From a virus: a stretch of DNA of 29,399 bases. The notes under the pieces are model-generated. The model worked only from the letters and a program-made list of their open reading frames with translations, made no database searches and was not told the DNA's origin. Both the position numbers and the translations under genes were made by a program. Shown here piece by piece: positions 10,701 through 17,449 of the stretch. The stretch's first letter is position 1, and the number at the start of each line of letters is the position of its first letter. Where the stretch lies: the IMG/VR virus record IMGVR_UViG_3300001352_000015, positions 23,795 through 53,193 of that record; one strand, given 5' to 3'.

Positions 10701-12465
10701 AAAAAGGAGAACCTTCTCTTTTGTAATAATCTCTCGAAGAATCCCAAAGTTCGTACACAGGCTTAATGTAAGGCTGCTCAAGAGAATTATCTAGATAAGC
10801 AGAAAACAATTTTTGATCAACTTCGCAATTATTAAGGCTTGAGCCGGGGGAATATACCAAAGACGGGTCAAAACTAAAAACTCCCGGCGGATAACCCCCG
10901 TTTTTATAAATTTGATTATTCTTTTCTCTAGAATACGAAAAACTTTCTATAATCTCTTCTGAAAAAATTCCAGACAAATACTGATCAGTGTGATTATCAA
11001 AAAGGTGGCCGCTTACTCCGATAACAGAAGGAGCATCTAAAACATTCGTTAAATATTTATAAGAGCTAATTGCGACAGGTAAACCATCTTGATCTTCAAA
11101 CTTCCAATCAAAAACTAAAGAGTCTCCTCTCTCCCTAAAAGATAAGTCTCTAATTTTTATCGAAGAAGTTATACTTTTTAAATCTGAATACTGAGAGTAT
11201 CTAAGGGCAAGCGAGCTATTTCCCCAGCTATCCTCACTTAAATTATAAATAGCCCCAGAACCGTAAGCGTCAAAAGGCTGAAAATCGTAATAATAAGAAT
11301 AACCAAACAGCTGGTCTACCTCAAAAAAATCCAAGTCAGTATCCTCTTGAGAAGTTATATAAGGAACCTTCTCCCCAAGATCCTGCCAAAAATCAGAATT
11401 CCCAGGTTTCAAATTATCAGAACTAACATGATCCTGTATAGATTTATATACGTGACCATCCTCAAATACAACAAACCTATCCCCGCTAGCAATATACTCG
11501 TTTTTTAAAAAAACGTAATCAGAGGCCCCATTAATTGAAGCGTAATATTCCTGATTTAGCTCTATACTTGAAGAATCAAACAAAGCTTCGCCCTCTGGAA
11601 TAGCGATAAACCTTATTCGGGTAGACTCAAAATCTGTATCTAAAGATGAAAATGCAAACGAGCATTTTGACCCATGCAAAGACTGGGAAGCGGTTAAGTT
11701 TGGCTCGTAGTTTACGCCCGTCAACATACCAGTGCAAGAATTCCCAAAAACATCAAAACCAACAATTTCAAAAGATACAGTCCTACTCAGGTTAAGCTCA
11801 GACTCTTCAAAAACTTCTCTACTTAAGTGAAGATTAAAATCTCTATAATAATTCAGTTTATCAGAAACTTCGTCGGTAGAAAGGTTGTTGCGTAAAGCGG
11901 CAGACGAGTCAAGGATCGAATCTTCAATAATTAAAGAGTCGGCGCCATTCTTAATTTTCACTTTAAAATGATCAAAAAACTTATCAGAAAGCAACTCGGA
12001 GCTTACAGGCGCCCCCTCAAGAGGGTGACCAGCGGGCGGAAGAAGATCCCAAGATAGCTTTATATCCCTTCCGATATATTCTGAATTTACTATCATTTTA
12101 TCGCCAGGGTATTCAGGCGTATGTATAATTGTTTTTCCTACCTCTGAAATTTGACTAATTCCATCTATTTTTAGATTAGAAAAAGTAAAAGTACCATCAA
12201 ACTCCGGAGGGCTAATATTTACAGTATCCTCTAAAAATGAAGATCTTATCCCTATATCACTTACAGCAAAAACTCTTACTTTGAAGACTCCATAATTACC
12301 CTTCAAGGAAATAACCTCCTGAACGGTATCACCTATATTACTAACAATGTCATTACCTCTACCCAATTCATACTGGAAAGAATAGTTATCTGAAGTCCCA
12401 ACAACCTCGTACTTAGCACTTAAATCTAAAACCTTAAATTCGACGCCTAATGAAGTGGAAACCAT
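4231..12465 (-). CDS. Giant tail-tip/fibre protein (J-like fibronectin and stalk region, YadA-like head, aromatic C-terminal module)
   Basis: The 2744-residue protein lies directly after the I+J-like gene (5-bp gap) and seems to carry the parts that follow the hub in lambda J. Residues about 1-760 are fibronectin/Ig-like strands interrupted by carbohydrate-binding-like modules (11371-11490, 10425-10555). Residues about 760-1130 continue with FN3-like units (SYFWVRPVDHAGNKGPF). Residues about 1289-1396 resemble the J stalk: AHIENAAITNAKIHNLTADK, then SGDGSFVFAADDGRLHFDDG. Three repeats of about 248 residues follow (1540-2260), then another carbohydrate-binding-like module (5470-5635), YadA-head-like repeats (about 2440-2541) and a C-terminal Trp/Tyr-rich module (from about 2588). 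ATG start. Likely role: host recognition at the tail tip. It has no S74 domain of its own; the next gene does. Confidence 0.85.
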   Translation of the reverse strand: MVSTSLGVEFKVLDLSAKYEVVGTSDNYSFQYELGRGNDIVSNIGDTVQEVISLKGNYGVFKVRVFAVSDIGIRSSFLEDTVNISPPEFDGTFTFSNLKIDGISQISEVGKTIIHTPEYPGDKMIVNSEYIGRDIKLSWDLLPPAGHPLEGAPVSSELLSDKFFDHFKVKIKNGADSLIIEDSILDSSAALRNNLSTDEVSDKLNYYRDFNLHLSREVFEESELNLSRTVSFEIVGFDVFGNSCTGMLTGVNYEPNLTASQSLHGSKCSFAFSSLDTDFESTRIRFIAIPEGEALFDSSSIELNQEYYASINGASDYVFLKNEYIASGDRFVVFEDGHVYKSIQDHVSSDNLKPGNSDFWQDLGEKVPYITSQEDTDLDFFEVDQLFGYSYYYDFQPFDAYGSGAIYNLSEDSWGNSSLALRYSQYSDLKSITSSIKIRDLSFRERGDSLVFDWKFEDQDGLPVAISSYKYLTNVLDAPSVIGVSGHLFDNHTDQYLSGIFSEEIIESFSYSREKNNQIYKNGGYPPGVFSFDPSLVYSPGSSLNNCEVDQKLFSAYLDNSLEQPYIKPVYELWDSSRDYYKREGSPFSDIVSYNDKLFEVVQDFGPGLSSSLGLFNETSVYKAGDVVLFPVGFNIFTPSDRYFVGEMVLFEGSVFECLRDIEPNNILSFPDSNFEYWKKRHVYEKTNLFLFKANIDVGLSNTPPSEGSAEWSIQTPGSSSSFSLFADSFSSQPLTDNIYSEGFVFKRNVSNPTLAPTTPLVSLNQDYSAEEWTPFWELDDRFDDVVFKHVGIPEGGKRSVGLEVGIVDSNGTVVVSDRIIGDNPAPTISSNGFSVDSQSEVTKVKFNFNYIRGRQEKTTLLNLYRSDQPDFEITGSDGLPFTEINQTNSTFVKSVLGEGDATFGDNITQIVDDTAEVGEEITGYYYKLLPFDDFGSGVLYTAVDDKDPIEKVWVLPKNFHSKNPDAPTGPAIKITTDEIPGPVKNLEGETAFENYFLNWNMPNAQIQNNLLVDAAPNDISYYEVWQSAGQPNNFLQFSDGSFLTEEQNATGYRRIDGIQYTFGDNIPTEYEDFASGIVNATNVLDIDASSPSIQITHRGQVNDTSYFWVRPVDHAGNKGPFTGASDLANTDNVEGLKLILGQAKTTDIADFEQNITKTFPNTVALVPNNPFKNQDPNSSSISWESHYLYNNGTGYYISAGSTDDKFLYFTGSSLELTEDQKKEELKLGQAGGGTLDDSKNNPLRNVVFTGDYDSVDYHPAGQGQGTDNELPAVVDDSDFIIARNVNGVASPMWHAFANALIGSAHIENAAITNAKIHNLTADKIRSAEIKGQDIQVGLGGGSGQIRSAGFDGLADTGKGFVVSGDGSFVFAADDGRLHFDDGELVLEGKLKQVDGKEYTFIDLDASPDSFFYSELSDGTYVSDGPQTCEIRASFQNSFVQGNQVRFRVSNPNNGYEFIKYSDADSAGKYDISGFKYDPTNGDFVGGEPKVATAEFNVDGINGGFNQMINTVDPQLTTIIVSASGLNTSTERSIPINFVADGAAAVYAELKAQQQVYSYDYDGKFNDTNLNLNLEATAYNTHGNIEFLFETGVNLEPSSLKEIHKETKDTNTTNTDSFELANFADNALQYYNNTPFVAKLTISDEDGELASDFVSVFGTLPGKDSYTVFLTNENHTYPAQENGSVTSSQDYVLGQTKVKFFRGNTEYTHDKDGLNTNVGTYRIDSNLDVSPATVSARIVDDTVDDPIIEITDLPKNVDEGTITINIYDNQYYGTTEQEVFSKVYTFSKTKEGAKGRQLELTAPDQTIEYNSQGSLIGPNSVTITANTENFFDANPEFEFYSGDFSNSNIIQSGVGNTYTHDDIPGSYDSDHIPVTILCKAFDSLDGTKFEEKARDQITIFGIKEGANAITFVQSQEFANVPVANSSSGDVDTPDFSSTTNEIKVFEGIKELTYGGTSGNTKENFYITDVSVKDASNDTVITSVTKTGPTSAPPSTTINGWTDLTITNVYLEYSIKVVNHEGLAETFSIRQNVTLTFDGTIARKVDLLASKQAVKYNTAGKTPNPGSITLTAEAHNTVGTVAYIWEVDNSYSLGGTGSTRTFSPPNGIFDPIKIKVKISENGTSGTILAEDEVTIYGIQDGSDVITAILSNEAHSFTADSDGNVSDYGGGQTSIQVFQGATELNFSIADVGNDASKYNVAKTEGGIDAGNLELDSNGCRTSSVSNMTGNSAFIDFTITGRNDEGIEFGPINKVQTFSKSIAGEGEIGNRGVGVVFRGLWESDKIYIGATETSDRGDVVFYDDGNLSSFKYWIAQEDHTSVNFTSDKLAGKWESFGAEFESVATDLLLSKDAVITHTLTMGQGDINGGNEYVGHGGLIKTVGKEFGNGVTGFFLGNTGNPPNPQFDVGGESSFIRFDGDSDRVEIKGSLIINSRDNNNLNKNSIDGEDAIFIGGGYNNSISGLGSSIVGGGENDISGRFSFIGGGFDNNMGDNFSAIVAGYNNEMPNTGELHQGANLIGAGIHNIIDGGTSQTIVNGSENLIQQTGNVGDELVAFDGQQGWLSPGFLGTFSGYGGGGLAYNKSANFVDDRAGWVENSWWPSYKKDWGVNTLSNVFYIGNNRGINQSAWVYHTDLKWCLFPDQSSEIYNDAEYRIYNSLYGKAYPNKDSFYVFMAGFDPDFQDFYFWYKDEGFSLAQSGLSLGLGIMLYRSSQVSANTGWYFLKKDNSEIKLYHFGTQQWHSPISVP
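4840..5145 (-). repeat. YadA-head-like beta-roll repeats in giant fibre
   Basis: Successive units of about 14 residues, such as IFIGGGYNNSISGLGSSIV, GGGENDISGRFSFIG and NLIGAGIHNIIDGGTSQTIV, fit the Gly/Asn-rich left-handed beta-roll of YadA/Hia-type adhesin heads, which is a trimeric fold. Confidence 0.65.
5470..5635 (-). other. Carbohydrate-binding-like module in giant fibre
   Basis: The encoded segment has the order W..DK.Y, RGDVVFYDD, YWIAQED and KWESFG, typical of short CBM5/12-like modules in which aromatic residues flank a 'GD-V' strand. It sits between the 248-residue repeats and the fibre head. Ligand unknown. Confidence 0.45.
5690..7840 (-). repeat. Three tandem repeats of about 248 residues in giant fibre
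   Basis: Unit starts are marked by QQQVYSYDYDGKF, PDQTIEYNSQGSL and SKQAVKYNTAGKT, encoded near 7810, 7065 and 6320, about 745 bp apart. Each unit then has a '(V/I)(F/Y)G....G.D..T..L.NE.H' block followed by a 'T.(I/V).VF.G..EL' block. Two unit boundaries carry FSK..(E/A)G. These are probably stalk-like beta domains; their repetition suggests internal duplication that set fibre length. Confidence 0.7.
10425..10555 (-). other. Carbohydrate-binding-like module in giant fibre
   Basis: The segment reads SDRYFVGEMVLFEGSVFECL and then a terminal FEYWKKR. This is the Y-x(2-3)-G-(D/E)-x-V-x4-G-x-x-(Y/F)...W order of short carbohydrate-binding modules. A related, partly overlapping pattern (YKAGDVVLFPVG) lies just before it in the protein. 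Confidence 0.45.
11371..11490 (-). other. Carbohydrate-binding-like module in giant fibre
   Basis: Encodes GDRFVVFEDGHVYKSIQDH and then DFWQDLG, the same strand-aromatic order as the other modules. It lies within the FN3-like N-terminal third. Confidence 0.45.
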
Positions 12466-12470
12466 AACTA

Positions 12471-15400
12471 TTATACAGTTAAATCTGTTAAAATCAAACC
12501 TTCAGGAGGCTCAGGTACAGACATATCTGCTTGAGGGGGTATTGGCAATGAAGGTTTTCTGACTATACCCTTTTTATCTATGGCCGCAAACTTCGAAGGG
12601 TTATATTCTAAAGCTGATACCTTATACTTATTATAAGGCTCTTCATTAATAGACATTACCCGATACAACGCGGACTCATAAATCCTCTGGTTAATTGATC
12701 TGGCGTTTTCGAAAAAACTAATATATCCATAATTCTGCAAAGAAAAATTCTGCGTGTCCATTATTTGCTTTAATTGCGAAGAACCAATAAGCTCAACAAT
12801 GTCTTCAGATATCCTAATAGTGTGCCAGGATTGAGCAATAATGCTTTGGTGAAAAGCCCCACTTATATTATCCTCAACACTATCGAAATTAACCGTAAAG
12901 TTTTGACTAAGATCCGCGTCATGAGAATTTAAAATCTTTACATGAACAGACTCCTCTCCCTGAATGGAACTTTCCGAACCAGAAGGAATAAACTCCAAAA
13001 CCCCCACTCTTTTGAAATTTGAATTATCCAAGAAATTTTCAACAGATGCGGCAGTAGGAGTGGTGCTGGAATTAGATATTGAGTCTCTATAAGAATCATC
13101 CCAGCCTTTAGCAAAATCATCCCTAAATGCTAAAACATAATATTCAGCACCCTGAACAGGAACAGAAATAACCTCAAGATCAATATCGCCAATCCTGTAG
13201 TCGTCCGAAACTTCCAGAACTCCACCACTCTGCATATTATCAAATAAAAATATACAATAAATCTTTCCTTTTTCTGAAATTATAGGAGAAATCCAAGTTC
13301 CGTCTTCCGAACCTCTCTCTCCATCAGAAACAAGCCAGAATTCAACACCATCATTATAGTAAACATCACTCAACCAAATCCAACCCAACTCAAGACTCCA
13401 AACCCAACCGCTGAACAGTTCATTATCGAAAAAATTATCTATAGATATCCACCTGGCGTAATGAGAGGACAAAAGGATCCAAGATCTAGAGTGAATATAA
13501 ATTCTACCAAATCTGGAAGATTGAGCCCAACCAAAACCTGAATCGTGCGTAACCCCAAGCTTGTTTAATTCCGCATCAGTAAAACCTATTCCGTCTACCC
13601 CCAAATCAACACTCCTTCTTTCAGAGTCAAAAAGCCCAGCAATAGAATAAGCTGAACCTGGGTCTATTTGCTCTATTGCGCTTAAAGTAAGGGGGGAAAT
13701 CCCTTCGATATTTTCGGGAGAAACGAAATGCTTTCCTCCTCGATTAGACAAAGAGTCGAAACCTTGATCTACAATATTCACAACCGCCCCTCCATCTTCA
13801 AGAGACAAAGTAAAACTATGTCGGTTTACATCTTTAACAAAATAAGCTTTTTGGAATTTTCTATCGACAGATAGCCCCCCAGGAAGAACCCCAGAGGAAG
13901 AAAACCGAACCCTATCCCCGCTCTTTAAGTTATGGTTAAATAACTTAACCTGATTTAAGGTTATATCAAACTCAACCTGAAGCTTCAACATTAAATCCGT
14001 AAGATAAGTAGACTGCCCATCGGGACCAAAATCCTCTGGGTCGCTAGAAACATTAATAAATGCTGAAAACTTAAAGTACTGAGGAGTCTGCAGGGAATCA
14101 ATTTCCTGATCTTGATCTTGTTGAGAAGATTCGCTTTTACTTCTTTTTTCTATCAAATCAAGATCAGTATTAATTGCTCCAGAAGCTATTGTAACCTCAA
14201 TCCTGGACAAGGAAGGCTCTGACTCTATTCTTTTATCAACAAAGATGAGGTGCTTAATAATCTCTTTGCCAGCAGCGGTTGTTCTTTTTTTTCTTTTTAA
14301 AGAAAGAACCCTTCCGCTTTTATTTTTACCTGCTCGCATTTCGTCAGACACCTCAATAATAGAACCAGGAGCCAAGTATGCCGCCTCTTGACCGCACTCA
14401 AAAGACACCCCCTCAGTCTCTAACTGGGAGGTCATTAGCACCCACCTAGCAAACCTCCTTGCTTGACTCTGAGACGTAACTCCCATCGACATAATCTCGT
14501 GTTCTAAATAACCAGAAGACTGGGAAGCTTCAGCGTCTTCTTCAAACACAATATCCGGTTTAAAATTTTTTTCTGAATTATTATACCTGATCAAGACAGC
14601 GGTTATTCTTTTATTTTTGTAAACGCCAGAATACGTAAAACCATCTGGAGAAACATTTGAATTATTAAAAAGCATAGAAGGCTTCTTGAAGCAATCAATC
14701 ACAGACGTGACCTTCCCATCTTGATAGGAAGTTATACCTCTAAACACAGAAGCTATAGAGTTTAGAATCTTTAACGAGTCAGCTCTTTCGGTAAAGTAAA
14801 AGTTTGAAGAAAACCTAGGCTCAACGACAGCATGATTTTTCTGAACAACGCAGGCTCCAATAGTATTTTTTATAATTCCTACCCCCGGCATATTATGCTC
14901 AAAGGTTGCTGAGTTACTTTCAAAACTAGGACCTGTAACAGTCAACTTTCGTTTCTTCCAGTCGCTAGAATGAATAACTCTTTCCTCGATCACAATTTCC
15001 CCCTCCCTAAAAGCGGACCTTTCTTGAGCTAACCTCCTTTGCGAAAGGGTTAACCCGCCTAACGAAAAAGAGTGTTGATGTATAAAAAACGCAATCTTTT
15101 TACCCCTAAAAGAATCTCCGTCCCCGAATTCATCTATCCACTCATCATCGGTAAGCGTAACGTTTTCTCTGTCTTGATCAAAGGAGCTCCCCGAAATATC
15201 TAAATCAAAAACGCCCAAATCATATTCATTTCCATCAAACACAATCTCATTATAAGTGCTAAACAGGCGAGGCACGCCATGTTTGTTTTCTATAGGAAAA
15301 TCAGTCTCAACCAACTCATCGCAATATTTAGCGATCCTATAAAGCTGCCATTTGTCTATATTTTTTTCCTCCAAGCCGTATTTCCCTAGGCCGTACCTGC

Positions 15401-17093
15401 AATTATTCAACATATCAAAGTATACCCAAGCGGGATTATCTGTCCACACTTTATCTTTATCGCTTATGCTATATATAGATTCAGAGGATGATTTTTGACC
15501 CTTGAACAAGCCGTTCCACGGACCTATGTATTTTTTCGAAAACTCATCAAAATTAGAAGGGACCAGTACCCTTTTTAATTTCACGTGGAAAGTTCTAGCA
15601 GGAACTTTCGAGAAGTTCTTGGAATCGATACAAAAAGATATCAATGAGGAATTAGGGTATAAAAGTTTTTCGTTAATTACTTCGACGATATGCGCAACCG
15701 ACAATGCTCTCTCCCTCCTCATTCCACCAACAGTTCCCCCGCTAACAGAAGGGTCCAACTCAGAACTGAGTTTTATAAAGTTTAGACTAGATACATTTTC
15801 CCCTAAGTCTATCTTAAGATCTACCTGGTAAGCTGATGTAGCAAGACCGTTAATCACGAACATCCCATCATTTTCCCCTGTTTTCTCGAGCCAATAAAAA
15901 GACCCACTGCCATTACTCAGGGTATTTCCTGAAAAGTCAAAACCCGAAGTAGGATCTTTTTTTAAATCGACCAAATTATACTTTTCATTATCAATTACAA
16001 CCTCAATAGCAAACCTTACGTTCCAACCAGAGACTTCGCCACTCTGTTTATTGGTTTGAGAACCTTGAAATTTAAACGCGGCGATTACCGAAGATACGGA
16101 ACTATTAGAGACTGAATGAGCGAACGCCTTAGCCCCTTGTTTCATAGCTCTTTTCGTTGTTCCCCAGAAATCTGCACTTCCCGGAGAAGTTGACGGGCCA
16201 TAAGGGCTTGAGCCAAACATGACATTTTGATAATCAATTAAATATCTTACATCTGGACTCAAAAGCTTAGTCTCGCCATCTTCACCCAATTTTATTACAG
16301 GAACATCTTCTGTATCTTCATTTAAAATATAGTTTAGAGAATTATCCCCTTCCCCGCTAGATTTTGGAGTATTCTTTACTTGAACATTATTTAAAAAAAT
16401 ACCCTCTCTAAGATCTGAAGTGCTAAGGAGCGCTCCATTAGAGTTGGTTAATCCTAAAATTGGCCCTTCAGAGATAAGGTCAACATACCTCAACTTAACA
16501 TAAGACTCTAAATGGCCGTTTTTAGAGTTGGTATATTTAAAAGTCTCCTGGTAGTGAGAAATTTCGGTAGAGCCAATAATCAACCTTCCGTAACCCAAAG
16601 GAACAGCGATTCCCTGGGCTCGCCTATTAGAGCTTCCAGAAAGAAGAAAAGACTTTGTAGATACTGGGTCTTTCCTATCGTCCTTAGGTTCAGGAGGCTT
16701 TGTTATTATAGCTATAGCTATTTGAACAGCCGTCATAACTATCATAACCTTAGTCATAACAGCTGCAGCTTTCCAGGCTGCTACAACGGCTGTTATAACT
16801 CCGGAACCAGCAACAACTGGAAGAACGTGAATTTCTTTAGAGTTAACAATTAAGTTAAAATTACTATCTCCTATAGAGTTATCAATTAAATCTCTTTCAT
16901 TCTTTATGCTCGAAGGGTGCCTACAAACTATAGCGTAGTGAACCTCCCTCAATTGTTGATCAATGATATAATCAAAAAAACCTTCACAATTTGAGTCTAT
17001 AGCTCGAAAAGCCTCCAGCGCACTATCGACGTTAAGGTCGAATTTTCGACCAAATTTCTCACCTAATTTTCCGTATAAAAAAACACTCTTCAC
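12471..17093 (-). CDS. Fused tail assembly I-like and host-specificity J-like tail-tip protein
   Basis: The 1540-residue protein starts at a GTG with AAGG about 7 bases upstream. Residues 1-90 match the ubiquitin-like part of lambda I (FLYGKLGEKFGRKFDLNVDS). Residues 92-133 are a hydrophobic Ala/Val/Met stretch, as in the C-terminus of I proteins. From about 162 (VPLGYGRLIIGSTEISHYQE) the J hub begins; NPAWVYFDMLNNCRYGLG...AKYCDELV is the classic J/Phage-tail_3 signature. An aromatic module is inserted at about residues 1183-1284. The C-terminus has RRFARWVLMTSQLETEGVSF and other late-hub strands, then Pro-rich residues leading to the separately encoded fibre. Expected role: central trimeric hub of the tail tip. 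Lambda has I and J as separate genes, so the fusion is notable. It lies 17 bp after the K-like gene. Confidence 0.85.
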   Translation of the reverse strand: MKSVFLYGKLGEKFGRKFDLNVDSALEAFRAIDSNCEGFFDYIIDQQLREVHYAIVCRHPSSIKNERDLIDNSIGDSNFNLIVNSKEIHVLPVVAGSGVITAVVAAWKAAAVMTKVMIVMTAVQIAIAIITKPPEPKDDRKDPVSTKSFLLSGSSNRRAQGIAVPLGYGRLIIGSTEISHYQETFKYTNSKNGHLESYVKLRYVDLISEGPILGLTNSNGALLSTSDLREGIFLNNVQVKNTPKSSGEGDNSLNYILNEDTEDVPVIKLGEDGETKLLSPDVRYLIDYQNVMFGSSPYGPSTSPGSADFWGTTKRAMKQGAKAFAHSVSNSSVSSVIAAFKFQGSQTNKQSGEVSGWNVRFAIEVVIDNEKYNLVDLKKDPTSGFDFSGNTLSNGSGSFYWLEKTGENDGMFVINGLATSAYQVDLKIDLGENVSSLNFIKLSSELDPSVSGGTVGGMRRERALSVAHIVEVINEKLLYPNSSLISFCIDSKNFSKVPARTFHVKLKRVLVPSNFDEFSKKYIGPWNGLFKGQKSSSESIYSISDKDKVWTDNPAWVYFDMLNNCRYGLGKYGLEEKNIDKWQLYRIAKYCDELVETDFPIENKHGVPRLFSTYNEIVFDGNEYDLGVFDLDISGSSFDQDRENVTLTDDEWIDEFGDGDSFRGKKIAFFIHQHSFSLGGLTLSQRRLAQERSAFREGEIVIEERVIHSSDWKKRKLTVTGPSFESNSATFEHNMPGVGIIKNTIGACVVQKNHAVVEPRFSSNFYFTERADSLKILNSIASVFRGITSYQDGKVTSVIDCFKKPSMLFNNSNVSPDGFTYSGVYKNKRITAVLIRYNNSEKNFKPDIVFEEDAEASQSSGYLEHEIMSMGVTSQSQARRFARWVLMTSQLETEGVSFECGQEAAYLAPGSIIEVSDEMRAGKNKSGRVLSLKRKKRTTAAGKEIIKHLIFVDKRIESEPSLSRIEVTIASGAINTDLDLIEKRSKSESSQQDQDQEIDSLQTPQYFKFSAFINVSSDPEDFGPDGQSTYLTDLMLKLQVEFDITLNQVKLFNHNLKSGDRVRFSSSGVLPGGLSVDRKFQKAYFVKDVNRHSFTLSLEDGGAVVNIVDQGFDSLSNRGGKHFVSPENIEGISPLTLSAIEQIDPGSAYSIAGLFDSERRSVDLGVDGIGFTDAELNKLGVTHDSGFGWAQSSRFGRIYIHSRSWILLSSHYARWISIDNFFDNELFSGWVWSLELGWIWLSDVYYNDGVEFWLVSDGERGSEDGTWISPIISEKGKIYCIFLFDNMQSGGVLEVSDDYRIGDIDLEVISVPVQGAEYYVLAFRDDFAKGWDDSYRDSISNSSTTPTAASVENFLDNSNFKRVGVLEFIPSGSESSIQGEESVHVKILNSHDADLSQNFTVNFDSVEDNISGAFHQSIIAQSWHTIRISEDIVELIGSSQLKQIMDTQNFSLQNYGYISFFENARSINQRIYESALYRVMSINEEPYNKYKVSALEYNPSKFAAIDKKGIVRKPSLPIPPQADMSVPEPPEGLILTDLTV
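13240..13545 (-). repeat. Aromatic-rich module, copy 2 (in I+J hub)
   Basis: Blocks: GFGWAQSSRFG, SRSWILLSSHYARW, SGWVWSLELGWIWLSDVYY, EFWLVSD, TWISP and IFLFDN. Shorter than the copies in the M-like and tube-like genes but with the same LGW-(I/V/L)-(W/Y) core. It interrupts the J-like C-terminal part. Confidence 0.6.
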
Positions 17094-17110
17094 CTTAAAC
17101 CTTAATATAC

Positions 17111-17449
17111 CTATACACTTATATTCCCGTATAAGAAAAACTCTTTATCCATTAAGCTATATATCAAGAAAGGTAAGCACAGTTCGTCAGAAATTTTCAT
17201 ATCAAAAGGAGTGGGCCTACAACTGGTTCTCGGGTGAGAGTGAAATATGCATACTGTATTATATTCAATTATAAGGCGATTATCTATTATAAAAAAATCA
17301 AACTTATTGTCACTCAAATTCTTTGCGGGTAAAAAATAAAACTGATCTTCAATTTTATGAATAATACCGCAAGACTCCTCAAGAGGATTAGACAATGCAT
17401 ACGCTTCTATTTCTTTTAATATTTTTTCATTAAAATCAACCCTGGACAT
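17111..17449 (-). CDS. JAMM/MPN-domain tail-tip peptidase (lambda K N-terminal-like)
   Basis: The 112-residue protein has an Mov34/MPN/PAD-1 metal site: E25 (in EESCGII), H70-x-H72 and D83 in HSHPRTSCRPTPFD. Position 80 is Thr where JAMM enzymes usually have Ser. Lambda K also carries an NlpC/P60 domain; it is absent here, so only the isopeptidase-like half is kept. The ATG at 17449 overlaps the L-like gene by 14 bp. A TTG 30 bases upstream (17479) would lengthen the overlap and is less likely. Gene order L-K-I/J supports the call. It may process the I-like or another tip protein during assembly (family-level inference). Confidence 0.85.
   Translation of the reverse strand: MSRVDFNEKILKEIEAYALSNPLEESCGIIHKIEDQFYFLPAKNLSDNKFDFFIIDNRLIIEYNTVCIFHSHPRTSCRPTPFDMKISDELCLPFLIYSLMDKEFFLYGNISV

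Noticed and set aside
14281-14320. T-rich/A-rich inverted stretch resembling a terminator
   Set aside because: It encodes a Lys/Arg run in the hub gene; poor pairing and no gene end nearby.
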